Source: Haloferax sulfurifontis ATCC BAA-897
GTDB taxonomy: Archaea; Halobacteriota; Halobacteria; Halobacteriales; Haloferacaceae
Assembly (NCBI RefSeq): GCF_000337835.1
Contig: NZ_AOLM01000002.1
Coordinates: forward strand, 87,861 to 151,860
Direction of reading: 5' to 3'
Length of the DNA: 64,000 bases
Part shown: positions 15,393-24,281 of the stretch, piece by piece
How positions within the stretch are numbered: the first letter of the stretch is position 1
Layout of the letters: each line of letters opens with the position of its first letter
Translations under genes and position numbers: made by a program
The notes under the pieces: model-generated
What the model was told of the DNA's origin: nothing
The model's input: the letters and a program-made list of their open reading frames with translations, nothing else
Database searches by the model: none

Positions 15393-17627
15393 TTAGAACT
15401 GCTCGGCGGCGGCGTCGAGGACGGCTTCGAGCGCCTCGTCGCGCGCGCCGGTCAGGAACTCGATGCGACCCTCGCGGATGCCCGCGGCGGCGAGGCCGGC
15501 GGCGGGCGCTTTCTCGGCGGCCGACTCGACGACAGCGCGGAAGTCGAGGTCGCCGGTGGCGCGGAGGTAGAGTTCGTCCATGCCGAGCGCGACGGTCACG
15601 AAGGCGTCGCCCTCGCGGGTGCGGCGGTGGAGTTCGTCAACGAGCAGGCCCGTCGGCGGGAAGTCGAAGCGGTGACTGTAGGCGTCGGAGTCGAGGACGG
15701 CCGCGGAGATGGCGCCGACCTCGCGGCGTTCGAGGTTCGCCTGCGCCGTCTCGATTTCGTCTTCGAGCTTGATGCGGAACTGCTCGGAGACGTGGCCGGC
15801 GAGGCCCTCGTCGGCGTCGAAAAGCAGGTCGGCGATGAGTTCGCGCTTGTCCTGATACGACTGGTAGTAGGCCTCCAGCGCGACGGCCTCTCGGAGCTCG
15901 CGGACGCGGTCGGCGTCGAAGCCGTGGGACTCGGCGAGGTCGAGGTACTGCTGTGGGCAGTTCTCCCAGTAGCTGACGGCGGGGAGGTGCGACACGTCGT
16001 CGCGCACGTCGTCGTTGACGGCGACCGAAAGCGTCGAGGCGAGCGCGCCGACCGAGAGGTCGCGGGCGTCGGCTCCCTCGCGGGCGGGGTTGACGAGCAC
16101 GTCGACTTCCTCGGCGACCTCGTCGTCGGCGGGCGCGGCGTCGACGACGACGCGCTCGGAGCCGTAGACGCCGAGCAGGCCGAGGCCGTCGAGGGACTCG
16201 GCGGTCGAACCGGCACCGAGGAGGAGCACGAGCGGGAGCTTCTCGTCGTGGCGGTCGCGGTCTTCGAGCATCCGCGTCACGTCGTTCGTGGCGGCGTCCA
16301 TGCCGTAGACGGCCTCTTCGAGCGGGCGGCGGGTGAAGTAGTGGTACTCGGCGTCGTCGCGGGGGTGCTCCTCGCGGATGAGCGGGAGCACGGCGCGCTC
16401 GACGGCCGCGCCGGCGACGTAGCCGTCGGCGGTGGCCGTGTGGCGGACGACGATGGGGCGCGATTCGAGGACGGCGCGGCGGATGGCCTCCGCGGCGTCG
16501 AGAAGCGACTTGCCGACGGCGGCGACCGGCTCGTGGGCCGCGAGGGGCGCGACGGCGTCCGGGCGGGCCTCGTCGGAGAGGGCGTCCGCGAGGCGCTGGC
16601 TCACGGTGTCGGCCTCGTCGCCGTCGAGAATCGTCAGCTCCTCGGTCTCTATCTGGAGCTCGCCGCGGCGGCGCTCGACCTCGCCGTCGATGCGGACGTA
16701 GTCGCCCACTTCGACTTCGGGGTACGCGCGGACGCCGGCCTCGACGAAGGCCGCGCAGTCGGCGATGGCCGTCTCGTCGCGGAGTTCGAACACCGTCGGG
16801 CCGCCGGTCTGGCGGACGCTGGCGATTTCGCCCTCGACGCGAATCACGTCGCCGACGCGGTCGTCGATGCTGTCGAGCGTCACGCGCTCGGCCCCGGCGT
16901 CGTCGGACTCGGCGTCAGCGTCGGACTCGGATTCGACTTCCTGCTCGGCGTCGGATTCTGCTTCCTGCTCGGGTTCCGAATCGCTCTCCGGTTCCGGTTC
17001 GGTGTCCTGCTCGGACTCGCCGTTGGCGGCGATGTCGTCGACGACGTCGCCGGCGGTCGGCGCGCGGTCCTCGTCTCCGGCGTCGGACTCGGACTCGGAC
17101 TCGGACGCGGCGTCCTGTTCGGGTTCAGGCTCGGGTTCCGCTTCCTGCTCGGACTGCGAGTCGGCGTCGGACTCGGAGTCGGCGGTCTCGGACGACGTGC
17201 TCGCGCCGGCGGGCTTCGTCGTCTTGCCCGTCTTCGGTCGCGTCTTGACGGTCGACGGACCGCTACTTTCGGACTCCGTTTCGACGGGCTGGCCGTCGGC
17301 GTCGCCGTCGGGGTCGTGGATGCGAGCGCCGCGGAACTCCGAGTCGGACTGACGAATCGACCAGCCGAGGTCGATGTTGCCGTTGTCGCGGACGTTCTTG
17401 ACCTGGACGAACACCTCGTCGCCCGGCTCCCAGTCGAGGGATTCGAGGCGGCGGTCGAGTTCGCTACGGTGCAGTAATCCGGTCACGTTCGAAGCGAGGT
17501 CGACGAAGACACCGAAGTCGGCGTAGCCGTCGACGGTGCCTTTGTAAAATCGGCCGGGGACGAGCTGGTGGGGGCTATTGCCCCGGAATTCGAACCAGAC
17601 GTCCTCCTCGTGCGTAATCCAATCCAT
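15393..17627 (-). CDS. S1 / OB-fold / DHH-type protein with acidic linker
   Basis: A 744-residue haloarchaeal protein. An N-terminal S1 RNA-binding domain (about 20-95: GRFYKGTVDGYADFGVFVDLASNVTGLLHRSEL) is followed by a low-complexity Glu/Ser/Asp/Pro linker of about 130 residues, an OB-fold (VGDVIRVEGEIASVRQTGGPTVFEL) and a large C-terminal DHH/RecJ-like part (IVVRHTATADGYVAGAAVERAVLP in place of the usual DhDaDG motif, later LLLGAG). This fits the archaeal RecJ-like exonuclease family (COG1107). The first catalytic motif is degenerate (HTATADG), so nuclease activity is uncertain. I prefer ATG 17627 over the TTG four codons upstream. Confidence 0.8.
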   Translation of the reverse strand: MDWITHEEDVWFEFRGNSPHQLVPGRFYKGTVDGYADFGVFVDLASNVTGLLHRSELDRRLESLDWEPGDEVFVQVKNVRDNGNIDLGWSIRQSDSEFRGARIHDPDGDADGQPVETESESSGPSTVKTRPKTGKTTKPAGASTSSETADSESDADSQSEQEAEPEPEPEQDAASESESESDAGDEDRAPTAGDVVDDIAANGESEQDTEPEPESDSEPEQEAESDAEQEVESESDADAESDDAGAERVTLDSIDDRVGDVIRVEGEIASVRQTGGPTVFELRDETAIADCAAFVEAGVRAYPEVEVGDYVRIDGEVERRRGELQIETEELTILDGDEADTVSQRLADALSDEARPDAVAPLAAHEPVAAVGKSLLDAAEAIRRAVLESRPIVVRHTATADGYVAGAAVERAVLPLIREEHPRDDAEYHYFTRRPLEEAVYGMDAATNDVTRMLEDRDRHDEKLPLVLLLGAGSTAESLDGLGLLGVYGSERVVVDAAPADDEVAEEVDVLVNPAREGADARDLSVGALASTLSVAVNDDVRDDVSHLPAVSYWENCPQQYLDLAESHGFDADRVRELREAVALEAYYQSYQDKRELIADLLFDADEGLAGHVSEQFRIKLEDEIETAQANLERREVGAISAAVLDSDAYSHRFDFPPTGLLVDELHRRTREGDAFVTVALGMDELYLRATGDLDFRAVVESAAEKAPAAGLAAAGIREGRIEFLTGARDEALEAVLDAAAEQF

Positions 17628-17752
17628 TGCGTTGAGCAAACAACCCCTAACTAAAACGATTGTCGAAAAACGCTCAGGAGAGATTCGCGCGTTCGCGGGC
17701 GAGAAATCGGCGCTCGGTCGGTCGAAACGGGTGAAATACGGGCCGGGTCGAC

Positions 17753-18355
17753 TCAGACGAGCGCGAGCGCGGCGGCGAGTTCACCGAGGGCGCGGAAGCC
17801 CCCGAAGGCGTACCCGAACACCACGCCGGCGGGGACGGCCGCCGCGACCGCGGCCTTCGGCACCGTCGTCTGGTGGACCTCGCTGATGCCGACGACGAGG
17901 AGTACCGCCCCGTAGACGGCACAGAGGGCGCGGACGCCGGGAATCGGGAGGCTGGCGAAGGCACAGGGCGCGGCGGCGTAGGCGATGACCTGCACCGTCT
18001 CGCTCACCCCCGCGCGGCGGGACAGAAGCGGGATGAGAAGCGCCGTCTGGATGGCCGCCGTCAGGTGGAGCAACGCCGGCGCGACGAACAGCGCGACGAC
18101 GAGCAGGGCGACGAGCGCCGACACGACCGGGCCGCCTTCGATGGCCGGAATCGTCGCCGGCGCGAGGGCGAACCCGAGGCCCTGGTAGACGAGCGCCACC
18201 GCGATGGCGAACACGAGGCCGGGCGCTTGGTCGCCGGGGGCGACCCCGTCGCGGAAGAACTGGCGGGGACGAACGACCACGGCGACCCACGCGCGGAGGA
18301 GCCCTGTCAGCCCGCGGTCGCGGCCCTCCCGTGGGGTTTCGACCCAAGTAGTCAC
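17753..18355 (-). CDS. YIP1 family membrane protein
   Basis: A 200-residue protein starting at GTG 18355 (MTTWVETPREG), with the family N-terminus L-RAWVAVVVRPRQFFRDGVAPGDQAPGL and five hydrophobic helices, as in the YIP1/DUF1282 family of haloarchaea. The helices contain small residues and prolines, such as AAAPCAFASLPIPGVRALCAVYG. The function is unknown. It starts 8 bases after the tdk stop, so the two are surely one transcript. An upstream in-frame ATG at 18397 lies inside tdk and is less likely. Confidence 0.82.
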   Translation of the reverse strand: MTTWVETPREGRDRGLTGLLRAWVAVVVRPRQFFRDGVAPGDQAPGLVFAIAVALVYQGLGFALAPATIPAIEGGPVVSALVALLVVALFVAPALLHLTAAIQTALLIPLLSRRAGVSETVQVIAYAAAPCAFASLPIPGVRALCAVYGAVLLVVGISEVHQTTVPKAAVAAAVPAGVVFGYAFGGFRALGELAAALALV

Positions 18356-18363
18356 GATAGCCT

Positions 18364-18951
18364 CTAGTCCCGCCGGAGGGTATGACAGTTCCGGCACCGC
18401 GCCTCGTAGGACTCCTCCGCGCCGACGAGGATGGTCGGGTCGTCCACGTGGGCCGGCTCGCCGTCGATGAGCCGCTGGTTCCGGGTCGCCGGCTCGCCGC
18501 AGACGGTGCAGATTGCCTGAAGCTTATCGACGTACTCGGCGAGCGCCATCAGTTGCGGAACCGGGTCGAACGGTTCGGCGCGGAACGTCTGGTCGGTCCC
18601 CGAGACGACGACGCGCTTGCCGTCGGCGGCCAGCGCCTCGCAGACGTCGACCAGTTCGGCGGAAAAGAAGTTCGCCTCGTCGATGGCGACCACGTCCTCG
18701 CCGTTGAGTTCCTCGGCGATTTGCCAGACGCCCTCTCCCTCGGAGGGGACGACGCTCGCCTCCCACGAACGACCGGCGTGAGAGCCGACCGTCGTCTCGC
18801 CGTAGCGGTCGTCGAGCTGGGGCTTGAACACCGAAATCTCCTGTCCCGCGATTTCGGCCCGGCGGAGGCGTCGGAGGAGTTCCTCCGTCTTCCCCGAGAA
18901 CATAGAGCCGGAGATGACCTCTATCCATCCGCTCTGCGTGATGGCGTGCAT
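18364..18951 (-). CDS. tdk: Thymidine kinase
   Basis: A 195-residue type II thymidine kinase. The P-loop is GSMFSGKT (residues 15-22), the Walker B-like region is [10 protein letters not shown], and the lasso loop contains [20 protein letters not shown]. Two cysteine pairs (CTVC and CRNC) form the structural zinc site. It phosphorylates salvaged thymidine to dTMP, complementing the de novo hts-hdrB pathway elsewhere in the window. It is first in a two-gene transcript with the YIP1 protein. Confidence 0.96.
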   Translation of the reverse strand: MHAITQSGWIEVISGSMFSGKTEELLRRLRRAEIAGQEISVFKPQLDDRYGETTVGSHAGRSWEASVVPSEGEGVWQIAEELNGEDVVAIDEANFFSAELVDVCEALAADGKRVVVSGTDQTFRAEPFDPVPQLMALAEYVDKLQAICTVCGEPATRNQRLIDGEPAHVDDPTILVGAEESYEARCRNCHTLRRD

Positions 18952-19069
18952 ATCCTGACTGGGGGACGAGGAGAGTCAAAACGATTGTTCATCTGCCGCG
19001 ACGGTCGGGAGTCAAGACGGGTCGGTCCACCGAACCCGCGCCGCGTTCGAAACGGCGCGTGGCGACTGC

Positions 19070-19648
19070 TCAGTCGTCCGCGCCGACGTTCTCGCCGCTT
19101 TCGAACGTCGGGGGCTCGGGCTCGATGTTGGCGTAGACGACCGCGTCGCGGCCGAGTCGCTCGACCCGCTCGCGCAGGTCCTCGCTCGCGAGGTCGTCGC
19201 CGTCGAACGACGAGGAGACGCGGGGGATGGCGACCTGATGGGGGAGCACCCACGAGTTCAGCGACCGACAGACAGACCGGAGGTGTTCGAGGGCCGTCAC
19301 GGGGAACGAGCCGCCGGCGACGGCGAGGAGGCCCACGGTCTTCTCGCCGAACTCGTCGAAGCCGCAGTAGTCCAGCGCGTTCTTGAGGACGCCGGAGTAC
19401 GAGCCGTGGTAGACCGGCGTGCCGAGGATGACCGCGTCCGCGCCGTCGACGACGCGGACGAGTTCGGCCGAATCGCCCTGCTCGTCGAAGTCGGCGTCGA
19501 GCGGCGGGAGGTCGTACTCGCGGAGGTCCACGAGCTCCGTCGTGCCGCCGGCGGCCGACGCGCCGGCGAGGACGTGTTCGAGTGCCAATCGGGTGTAGCT
19601 GTGGTCGCGGAGACTGCCGCAGACGGCGACCACGTGTGGTTGCATCAT
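19070..19648 (-). CDS. NADPH-dependent FMN reductase family protein
   Basis: A 192-residue flavodoxin-like protein starting MMQPHVVAVCGSLRDHSYTR, with the phosphate loop GSLR-SYT of the FMN_red family and the flavin-contacting TPVYHGSYSGVLKNALDY. The C-terminus is acidic. Such proteins reduce FMN, quinones or azo compounds with NAD(P)H. The start is one of two adjacent ATGs at 19648 and 19645; the open frame upstream of them is opposite the DsrE-like gene. It is divergent from that gene with a short promoter region between. Confidence 0.9.
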   Translation of the reverse strand: MMQPHVVAVCGSLRDHSYTRLALEHVLAGASAAGGTTELVDLREYDLPPLDADFDEQGDSAELVRVVDGADAVILGTPVYHGSYSGVLKNALDYCGFDEFGEKTVGLLAVAGGSFPVTALEHLRSVCRSLNSWVLPHQVAIPRVSSSFDGDDLASEDLRERVERLGRDAVVYANIEPEPPTFESGENVGADD

Positions 19649-19745
19649 ACCCTGTGTCTCCGTGACTGCGTGAAAACCTCGTCGGCCGCACCCGGTCGTG
19701 TCGGACGGGCGCAACACACAGGGAGCCGGGGGACGAAAGCCGGAT

Positions 19746-20087
19746 ATGAACGTCGTCTTCCACGTCTCCAGCGCCGACCTCGGCGACTGGCGACACGCCA
19801 TCCGCAACGTCCGAAACCTGCTCGACGACGAGACGGTCGAGACGGGGAACATCACGCTCCTCGCCAACGGCGACGCGACGCTTCTGTTCCTCGCAGACTC
19901 TCCGGTCCGCGACCGCCTCGACCCGCTGTTCGAGGCCGGCGTTCGCTGTTTCGCCTGTCGGAACTCACTCGACGGCCGCGGGTTCGACGCTGACCAGCTG
20001 GCCGACGGCGTCGAAGTCGTTCCTTCGGGCGTCGGCGAACTCGTGAAACGGCAGGCGGCGGGCGACGCGTATCTGAAAGTGCCGTAG
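19746..20087 (+). CDS. DsrE/DsrF-like small protein
   Basis: A 113-residue protein starting MNVVFHVSSADLGDWRHAIRNVRNLLDD, with ITLLANGDAT and the FACRNSLDGRG segment that carries the family cysteine. The fold is the DsrE/DsrF/DrsH-like type, whose members carry persulfide sulfur or act as small redox partners. The cysteine pattern (CFAC) is compatible with sulfur handling, but the role is not established here. An upstream in-frame ATG at 19698 would add a glycine-rich tail and is not preferred. Confidence 0.78.
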   Translation: MNVVFHVSSADLGDWRHAIRNVRNLLDDETVETGNITLLANGDATLLFLADSPVRDRLDPLFEAGVRCFACRNSLDGRGFDADQLADGVEVVPSGVGELVKRQAAGDAYLKVP

Positions 20088-20100
20088 GCGTTGGCGCGCG

Positions 20101-20745
20101 TCACCCCGAACCGGCGAACTCCCGGAGCACCGTCGCCTCGGCCTTTCGGAGTAGCTCGCCGGCCGTACTCGTCGAGCAGTCGAGTGCGTCAGCCACGTCC
20201 GCGACCGACCCCTCGCGAGGGATTTCGTAGTAGCCGGTCGAGACCGCGGTCTCCAGCGCGGCCCGCTGTCGGTCGGTGAGCTGTGAGGGGGACCGCCGCC
20301 GGTCGAAGGGCCGCACGCGTTCGACCGTGACGTCGCCGAGCGCCGCGATGTCGTCGTGAAACGCGCTAAGCGCCGATACCTCGCCGACCGCCTCGAACCG
20401 GACGGAGCCGGTGGCGTGGAACACCACCGGCGGGAGGAATATCACCCGCGAGTCGGCGATGACTCCGAGAAGCGGGTCCGCGAACTCGTAGTCGCGCTGG
20501 TGGAGGAAACCGTAGGTCCCCTCCGCGCCCTCGACGAAGTGCGCCCGAACGAGCGAATCGACGCCCGAGACGAGCGCGTCGGCCGCGTCTCGGTCGCCGT
20601 CGAACCAGAACAGCGTCGTCGCGTCGGCCGTCGGACTCCACATCAACAGCTCCGCCCGGTCGACCGGCGAGTCGCGCATCATCCCGCGCTGGAGCGGGTG
20701 GACCAGTCGGTCCGGGTAGTCGACCGAGAACTGGGCGTGTTTCAT
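20101..20745 (-). CDS. Bat-type HTH-10 transcriptional regulator
   Basis: A 214-residue protein with a variable N-terminal ligand or sensing domain (about 1-150) and a C-terminal HTH-10 domain: LTDRQRAALETAVSTGYYEIPREGS-VADVADALDCSTSTAGELLRKAE. This is the helix-turn-helix of the bacterio-opsin activator (Bat) family found in nearly all haloarchaea. The start is ATG 20745 (MKHAQFSVDYPDRLV). It lies between the DsrE-like gene, which it faces convergently, and the alpha/beta hydrolase on the same strand. The target is unknown. Confidence 0.9.
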   Translation of the reverse strand: MKHAQFSVDYPDRLVHPLQRGMMRDSPVDRAELLMWSPTADATTLFWFDGDRDAADALVSGVDSLVRAHFVEGAEGTYGFLHQRDYEFADPLLGVIADSRVIFLPPVVFHATGSVRFEAVGEVSALSAFHDDIAALGDVTVERVRPFDRRRSPSQLTDRQRAALETAVSTGYYEIPREGSVADVADALDCSTSTAGELLRKAEATVLREFAGSG

Positions 20746-20779
20746 TCCGTCTCGACCGACCGTTTTTCGGTCCGGTATA

Positions 20780-21784
20780 TCAAACGCAGTGGTGCGATTC
20801 GGCGGCGGCGGTCGACCCCGAGAAGTCCCTCGAAGCATCCGGGTCGAGCGACCGCGCGGCGCGGCGCTGTTCGTCCAGCACGCCGGGAACGCTCCAAAGG
20901 AGCGTCCGGAGGTGGTCTGCGCCGCGCACCTCTCGAATCCGAGCCGCGGGAACCTCCGATTCGAGGCGTTTCGCGCCGGCTATCGGGACGTTCGTGTCGG
21001 CGTCGCCGTGCCACAGGGACACGTCGGCCTCGATGTCGTCGAAGGAGATGTCCCACGGCGCGGCCGCGCTTCGGAAATCGTCGAGGACGCCCCGGCGCGA
21101 CCGGCTGACCGCCGCCACGAAGTCGTCTCGAACCACCGCGGCGACTCCGTCTGGAATCTCTCCAGTCGCGTCGCCGGCCGTGTACTGCGCGACGACGAGC
21201 GAGGGGCCGAGTCTCCCGGCGAGCCGCGCCTGTCCGCGGAAGAGACCGCCGAGGAGCGCCGGCGCGTTCGTCGCCAGCCACGACAGGAGCCGTTGCGTTC
21301 GGGGCGTCTCCTCGCTCGCTTCCGGTGGAACCGCCCCCGCGATGACGCTCACGTGCCGAACCCTGTCCGCCCACGCCGCCGCGACAGCCAGCGCGTCGCG
21401 GCTCCCGCCGGAGAACGCGACCAACCCCGCCGACTGCGCGCCGATGTCGTCGAGAAGCGCGTCGAAGAAGCCCGCGGGCGCAGGTGTCGTGGGTTGCCGG
21501 CTCGGCTCGCCCGGTCCCTCGGGTGTCGGTCGCGGCGACGAACGACCGTAGCCGGGTCTATCGGGGGCGAGCACTCTGATTCCGCGTTCCTCGGCCGCCG
21601 CGTCGAACAGTGCCCCGAGCAGACGCGACCCCGGCGCGCCGTGGAGAAAGACGACCGGGATGCCGTCGGAATCGCCGTACTCGGCGTACGTGAGTCGCCG
21701 TCCGCCGTCCAGCCCGAGGGTCTTCGCTTCGGCGGACTCGGCGGCTTCGCGAGGGTCGGACGGCGACGCGTCGCGTGTTGCCAT
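20780..21784 (-). CDS. Alpha/beta hydrolase
   Basis: A 334-residue hydrolase of the alpha/beta fold. The oxyanion region HGAPGS is at residues 48-53, and RPGYGRSS follows. The nucleophile elbow is AFSGGS with Ser125, so the first glycine of GxSxG is alanine. The acid is in HGDADTNVP and the histidine in GADHLRTLL. A glycine- and alanine-rich cap lies between. The substrate is unknown; relatives include lactonases, epoxide hydrolases and haloperoxidases. It is 34 bases upstream of the HTH-10 gene on the same strand. Confidence 0.85.
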   Translation of the reverse strand: MATRDASPSDPREAAESAEAKTLGLDGGRRLTYAEYGDSDGIPVVFLHGAPGSRLLGALFDAAAEERGIRVLAPDRPGYGRSSPRPTPEGPGEPSRQPTTPAPAGFFDALLDDIGAQSAGLVAFSGGSRDALAVAAAWADRVRHVSVIAGAVPPEASEETPRTQRLLSWLATNAPALLGGLFRGQARLAGRLGPSLVVAQYTAGDATGEIPDGVAAVVRDDFVAAVSRSRRGVLDDFRSAAAPWDISFDDIEADVSLWHGDADTNVPIAGAKRLESEVPAARIREVRGADHLRTLLWSVPGVLDEQRRAARSLDPDASRDFSGSTAAAESHHCV

Positions 21785-21892
21785 CGAGTGTACGTAGTCG
21801 GAACCGAGGGGTGCGAGTGGTGCCGGACTAGTGCGGTGGGATAAATACGAGCGGCGAGGCGAGCGCGGCGAGAACCACCGGCGGAGCGCGAA

Positions 21893-22810
21893 CTACTTCG
21901 CCAGCGAGACGCGGACGCCGTCGTCGCCCTCCGCGACGTCGACCAAGCCGTCGGATTCGAGGTCATCCACGAGGCCGCGGAGCCACTCCGCGCCCGTGTC
22001 GCCGCCGTAATCGACGCGGACCCGCGGCCCCAACTCCGAGAGGCCGAGTTCGTCGTACTCGCCGAGCACCCTGACGACCCGCCCGCGGAACTGCCGGCGG
22101 CTTCCCTCGAAACTCGGTTGCGTCGGCACGTCGGGCGCGGTGAAGTCGCCCGTCTCGTAGGCGTGGCAGAACCGCCGCCACGGACAGCCGGACTCGTCGC
22201 AGGTGGGCGTCTTCCCGCAGGCGACGCCGCCGAGTTCCATGATGGCGTTGTTCCAGACGCGGGACTCGCCGTCGGGCATGAGTTCCGAGGCGGCGGCCTC
22301 GAAGGCCACGTCGTCGTCGGGGACCGCGAAGGCGCGGTGGAGGACCCGCTTGACGTTGGTGTCGACCACCGCGTCGCCGTTGTTGAACGCGAAGGAAGCG
22401 ACCGCGTTGGCGGTGTATGGGCCGACGCCCATCAGTTCCGAGAGGCCGTCGGGCGTCCGAGGGAACTCGCCGCCGTGGTCTTCTTCGACCTGCCGGGCGG
22501 CCTCGTGGAGGTACTTCGCGCGGTTGTTGTAGCCCAGTCGGTGGTTCGTCCAGAAGCCCACCACGTCGGCGCGGTCGGCCGCCGCGAGGTCGGCCGTCGT
22601 CGGCCACTCGTCGAGGAACGCCTCCCACGCCTCGACCACGCGGCCGAGTTGGGTCTGCTGGCTCATCACCTCGGAGACGAGAATCTCGTAGGGGTCGTCG
22701 GTGCGCCGCCACGGGAAGTCCCGGTGGTCGGCCTCGTACCACTCGGTGAGCGCGGACTGGACTGCTTCGCGGTCGAGGTCGGCGGGGAGTTCGGACGGCG
22801 CGTCGCTCAT
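21893..22810 (-). CDS. mutY: A/G-specific adenine DNA glycosylase
   Basis: A 305-residue HhH-GPD DNA glycosylase. FPWRRTDDPYEILVSEVMSQQTQ holds the catalytic Glu47, the hairpin is LMGVGPYTANAV (127-138) and Asp150 lies in VVDTNVKRVLHRAF. The 4Fe-4S cysteines are C-x5-C-x4-C-x5-C, a little different from the usual C-x6-C-x2-C-x5-C. It removes adenine opposite 8-oxoguanine. The C-terminal 90 residues are winged-helix-like rather than the NUDIX-like domain of bacterial MutY. It is divergent from nothing close; the Tat lipoprotein gene follows upstream on the same strand. Confidence 0.92.
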   Translation of the reverse strand: MSDAPSELPADLDREAVQSALTEWYEADHRDFPWRRTDDPYEILVSEVMSQQTQLGRVVEAWEAFLDEWPTTADLAAADRADVVGFWTNHRLGYNNRAKYLHEAARQVEEDHGGEFPRTPDGLSELMGVGPYTANAVASFAFNNGDAVVDTNVKRVLHRAFAVPDDDVAFEAAASELMPDGESRVWNNAIMELGGVACGKTPTCDESGCPWRRFCHAYETGDFTAPDVPTQPSFEGSRRQFRGRVVRVLGEYDELGLSELGPRVRVDYGGDTGAEWLRGLVDDLESDGLVDVAEGDDGVRVSLAK

Positions 22811-22861
22811 CGCCCCGGCTTGGGACGGCCCGCGTTTAGCCGTGGCGATGCCGAACGGTTA

Positions 22862-23785
22862 TCAGACGACCGCGTTTACGAGGTCCACTTCGTACGTGGT
22901 TCCCTCGTACTCGACGAGCGGGGGACCGTGGCTGGTCGCCCGATTCTCCGATATCTCGTATAGCCGGTCTTTGAGCGCGGCGAAGTCGTCGGAGAGCGGT
23001 TCGCACTCGTCTACCTCTCCCTCGATTGCGCGTTCGAACACCGCGCGCTCGGCGTCGGAGAGGTCGTCGAGCGGAACGACGAGTTCCTCGTGAACGAAGG
23101 CGGCGAACGCCGCCCGGTCTTCGCCGACCTGTTCGAGCGTGTATCTGAAGGTCTCCTCTTCGACGGTTCGCGTCTCGCCGACGGTCACCTCGAACGGTCG
23201 CCCACCGTAGCGTACCCAGACGGTTCCGGCGTCGATGAGTCGAGAGTCGGCACCGTCGGGATAGACGTACGCGTATCCGCCGACCGAGAATCCTCGCGGG
23301 CCGTCGCCGTTCTCGAAATTCTCGCTCGGATACGCGGCGAGGAACGCCTCGCGGTCGGCCTTCGGGAGTTCGGCGAAGTCGAAGACGGTCGCCCCGGTCG
23401 GCGGCGACTCGTTACGGTCGTATTCGATTCCGACCTCGCGGGCGGTGCGTTCTCGCGTCTCGGTTCGCTCGCGTTCGACGCGGTAGTACGCGCCGTCGTG
23501 TTCGACGTAGTCGCCCGAATCGAGCGGGAGATGGCGGTACGTACTGTACGTAGCTTCCCCCTCGTTGGCCGCAGTTGCGACGAGATTCGACACCGTGTCT
23601 GCGTGCTCGTGGAAGTCCTGCGTCACGGTATCGACCAGTTCGGGGTCGGAGAGTGCCGTCGCTTCGAGCGAGTAACTGGAGGGACAGCTACTGCCGGCTA
23701 ATCCACCGCCGAGACAGCCCGAGAGAAGGGCCGAACCGACCGCGAGGCCGCCGAGGAGGGAGCGGCGAGAGAGTTCCGGGGACAT
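22862..23785 (-). CDS. Tat-exported lipoprotein of unknown function
   Basis: A 307-residue protein with an RRSLLGG twin-arginine motif, a short hydrophobic core and the lipobox LLSGC, so the cysteine at about residue 23 is lipid-modified and anchors it outside. The mature part is acidic and mostly alpha/beta, with VEHDGAYYRVERERTETRERTA and EYEGTTYEVDLVNAVV at the C-terminus. No catalytic motif is seen. The start is ATG 23785 (MSPELSRRSLLGG); the extra upstream residues lack a signal. A solitary gene. Confidence 0.8.
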   Translation of the reverse strand: MSPELSRRSLLGGLAVGSALLSGCLGGGLAGSSCPSSYSLEATALSDPELVDTVTQDFHEHADTVSNLVATAANEGEATYSTYRHLPLDSGDYVEHDGAYYRVERERTETRERTAREVGIEYDRNESPPTGATVFDFAELPKADREAFLAAYPSENFENGDGPRGFSVGGYAYVYPDGADSRLIDAGTVWVRYGGRPFEVTVGETRTVEEETFRYTLEQVGEDRAAFAAFVHEELVVPLDDLSDAERAVFERAIEGEVDECEPLSDDFAALKDRLYEISENRATSHGPPLVEYEGTTYEVDLVNAVV

Positions 23786-23911
23786 GCGCGGAAATTGCCG
23801 AATCACCAGTAAGTGTCTTCTGTCGGGGACCGCCGACCGACCGGCGGGACGCACAGCGAACAGCTACCGCGGTCGAAACGCGTATCCCCGTGACGGCCCC
23901 ATCGCCGGGCG

Positions 23912-24235
23912 ATGACGCTCGACGAACTCACAGACGACGTTGACGCGGCCTACGGAGACCTCGGCGACAGCCTCGACGTGTCGCTCGACCGCGAGACGCG
24001 ACACGAACTGGCCATGCTCGTCGCCCTGTTCGACCCCGACGACGCGGACGAACTCGTCCGCCGGGCGGTCCACGCGCTGTTCCAGTCGGAACTCGACCGC
24101 GGCCAGCTCGACTTCCACCTCCGGCAGGGCTACGACGTGACCTACGACGAGTACCTCGCGGGGATGACCTACGAGGAGATGACCGGGCAGTCGCAGGCCC
24201 CGCCGCGGGACGACGTGCGCCGCTACCAGATGTAA
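23912..24235 (+). CDS. Conserved haloarchaeal protein, unknown function
   Basis: A 107-residue acidic, helix-rich protein starting MTLDELTDDVDAAYGDLGDSLDVSLDRETR. The repeated DxxDEL-type helices and the end (YDEYLAGMTYEEMTG) have the look of a small soluble adaptor. No transmembrane segment, metal site or HTH is obvious. It is convergent with the next gene, which lies on the other strand 46 bases away. Confidence 0.7.
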   Translation: MTLDELTDDVDAAYGDLGDSLDVSLDRETRHELAMLVALFDPDDADELVRRAVHALFQSELDRGQLDFHLRQGYDVTYDEYLAGMTYEEMTGQSQAPPRDDVRRYQM

Positions 24236-24281
24236 CCGCGGCCGAGGTTGGGTATCTGTAATCGCGGTCGAGACGGGGCGT

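Noticed and set aside
16900..17300. DNA-level tandem repeat as a mobile element or minisatellite
   Set aside because: The similarity reflects reuse of codons for Ser, Glu, Asp and Pro in an acidic linker, not precise DNA units.
12417..17477. A very long open frame (1686 codons) on the plus strand
   Set aside because: It is the antisense shadow of mscS, elp3 and the S1/DHH gene. In this GC-rich DNA stops are rare in such frames, and its translation has no recognisable domain.
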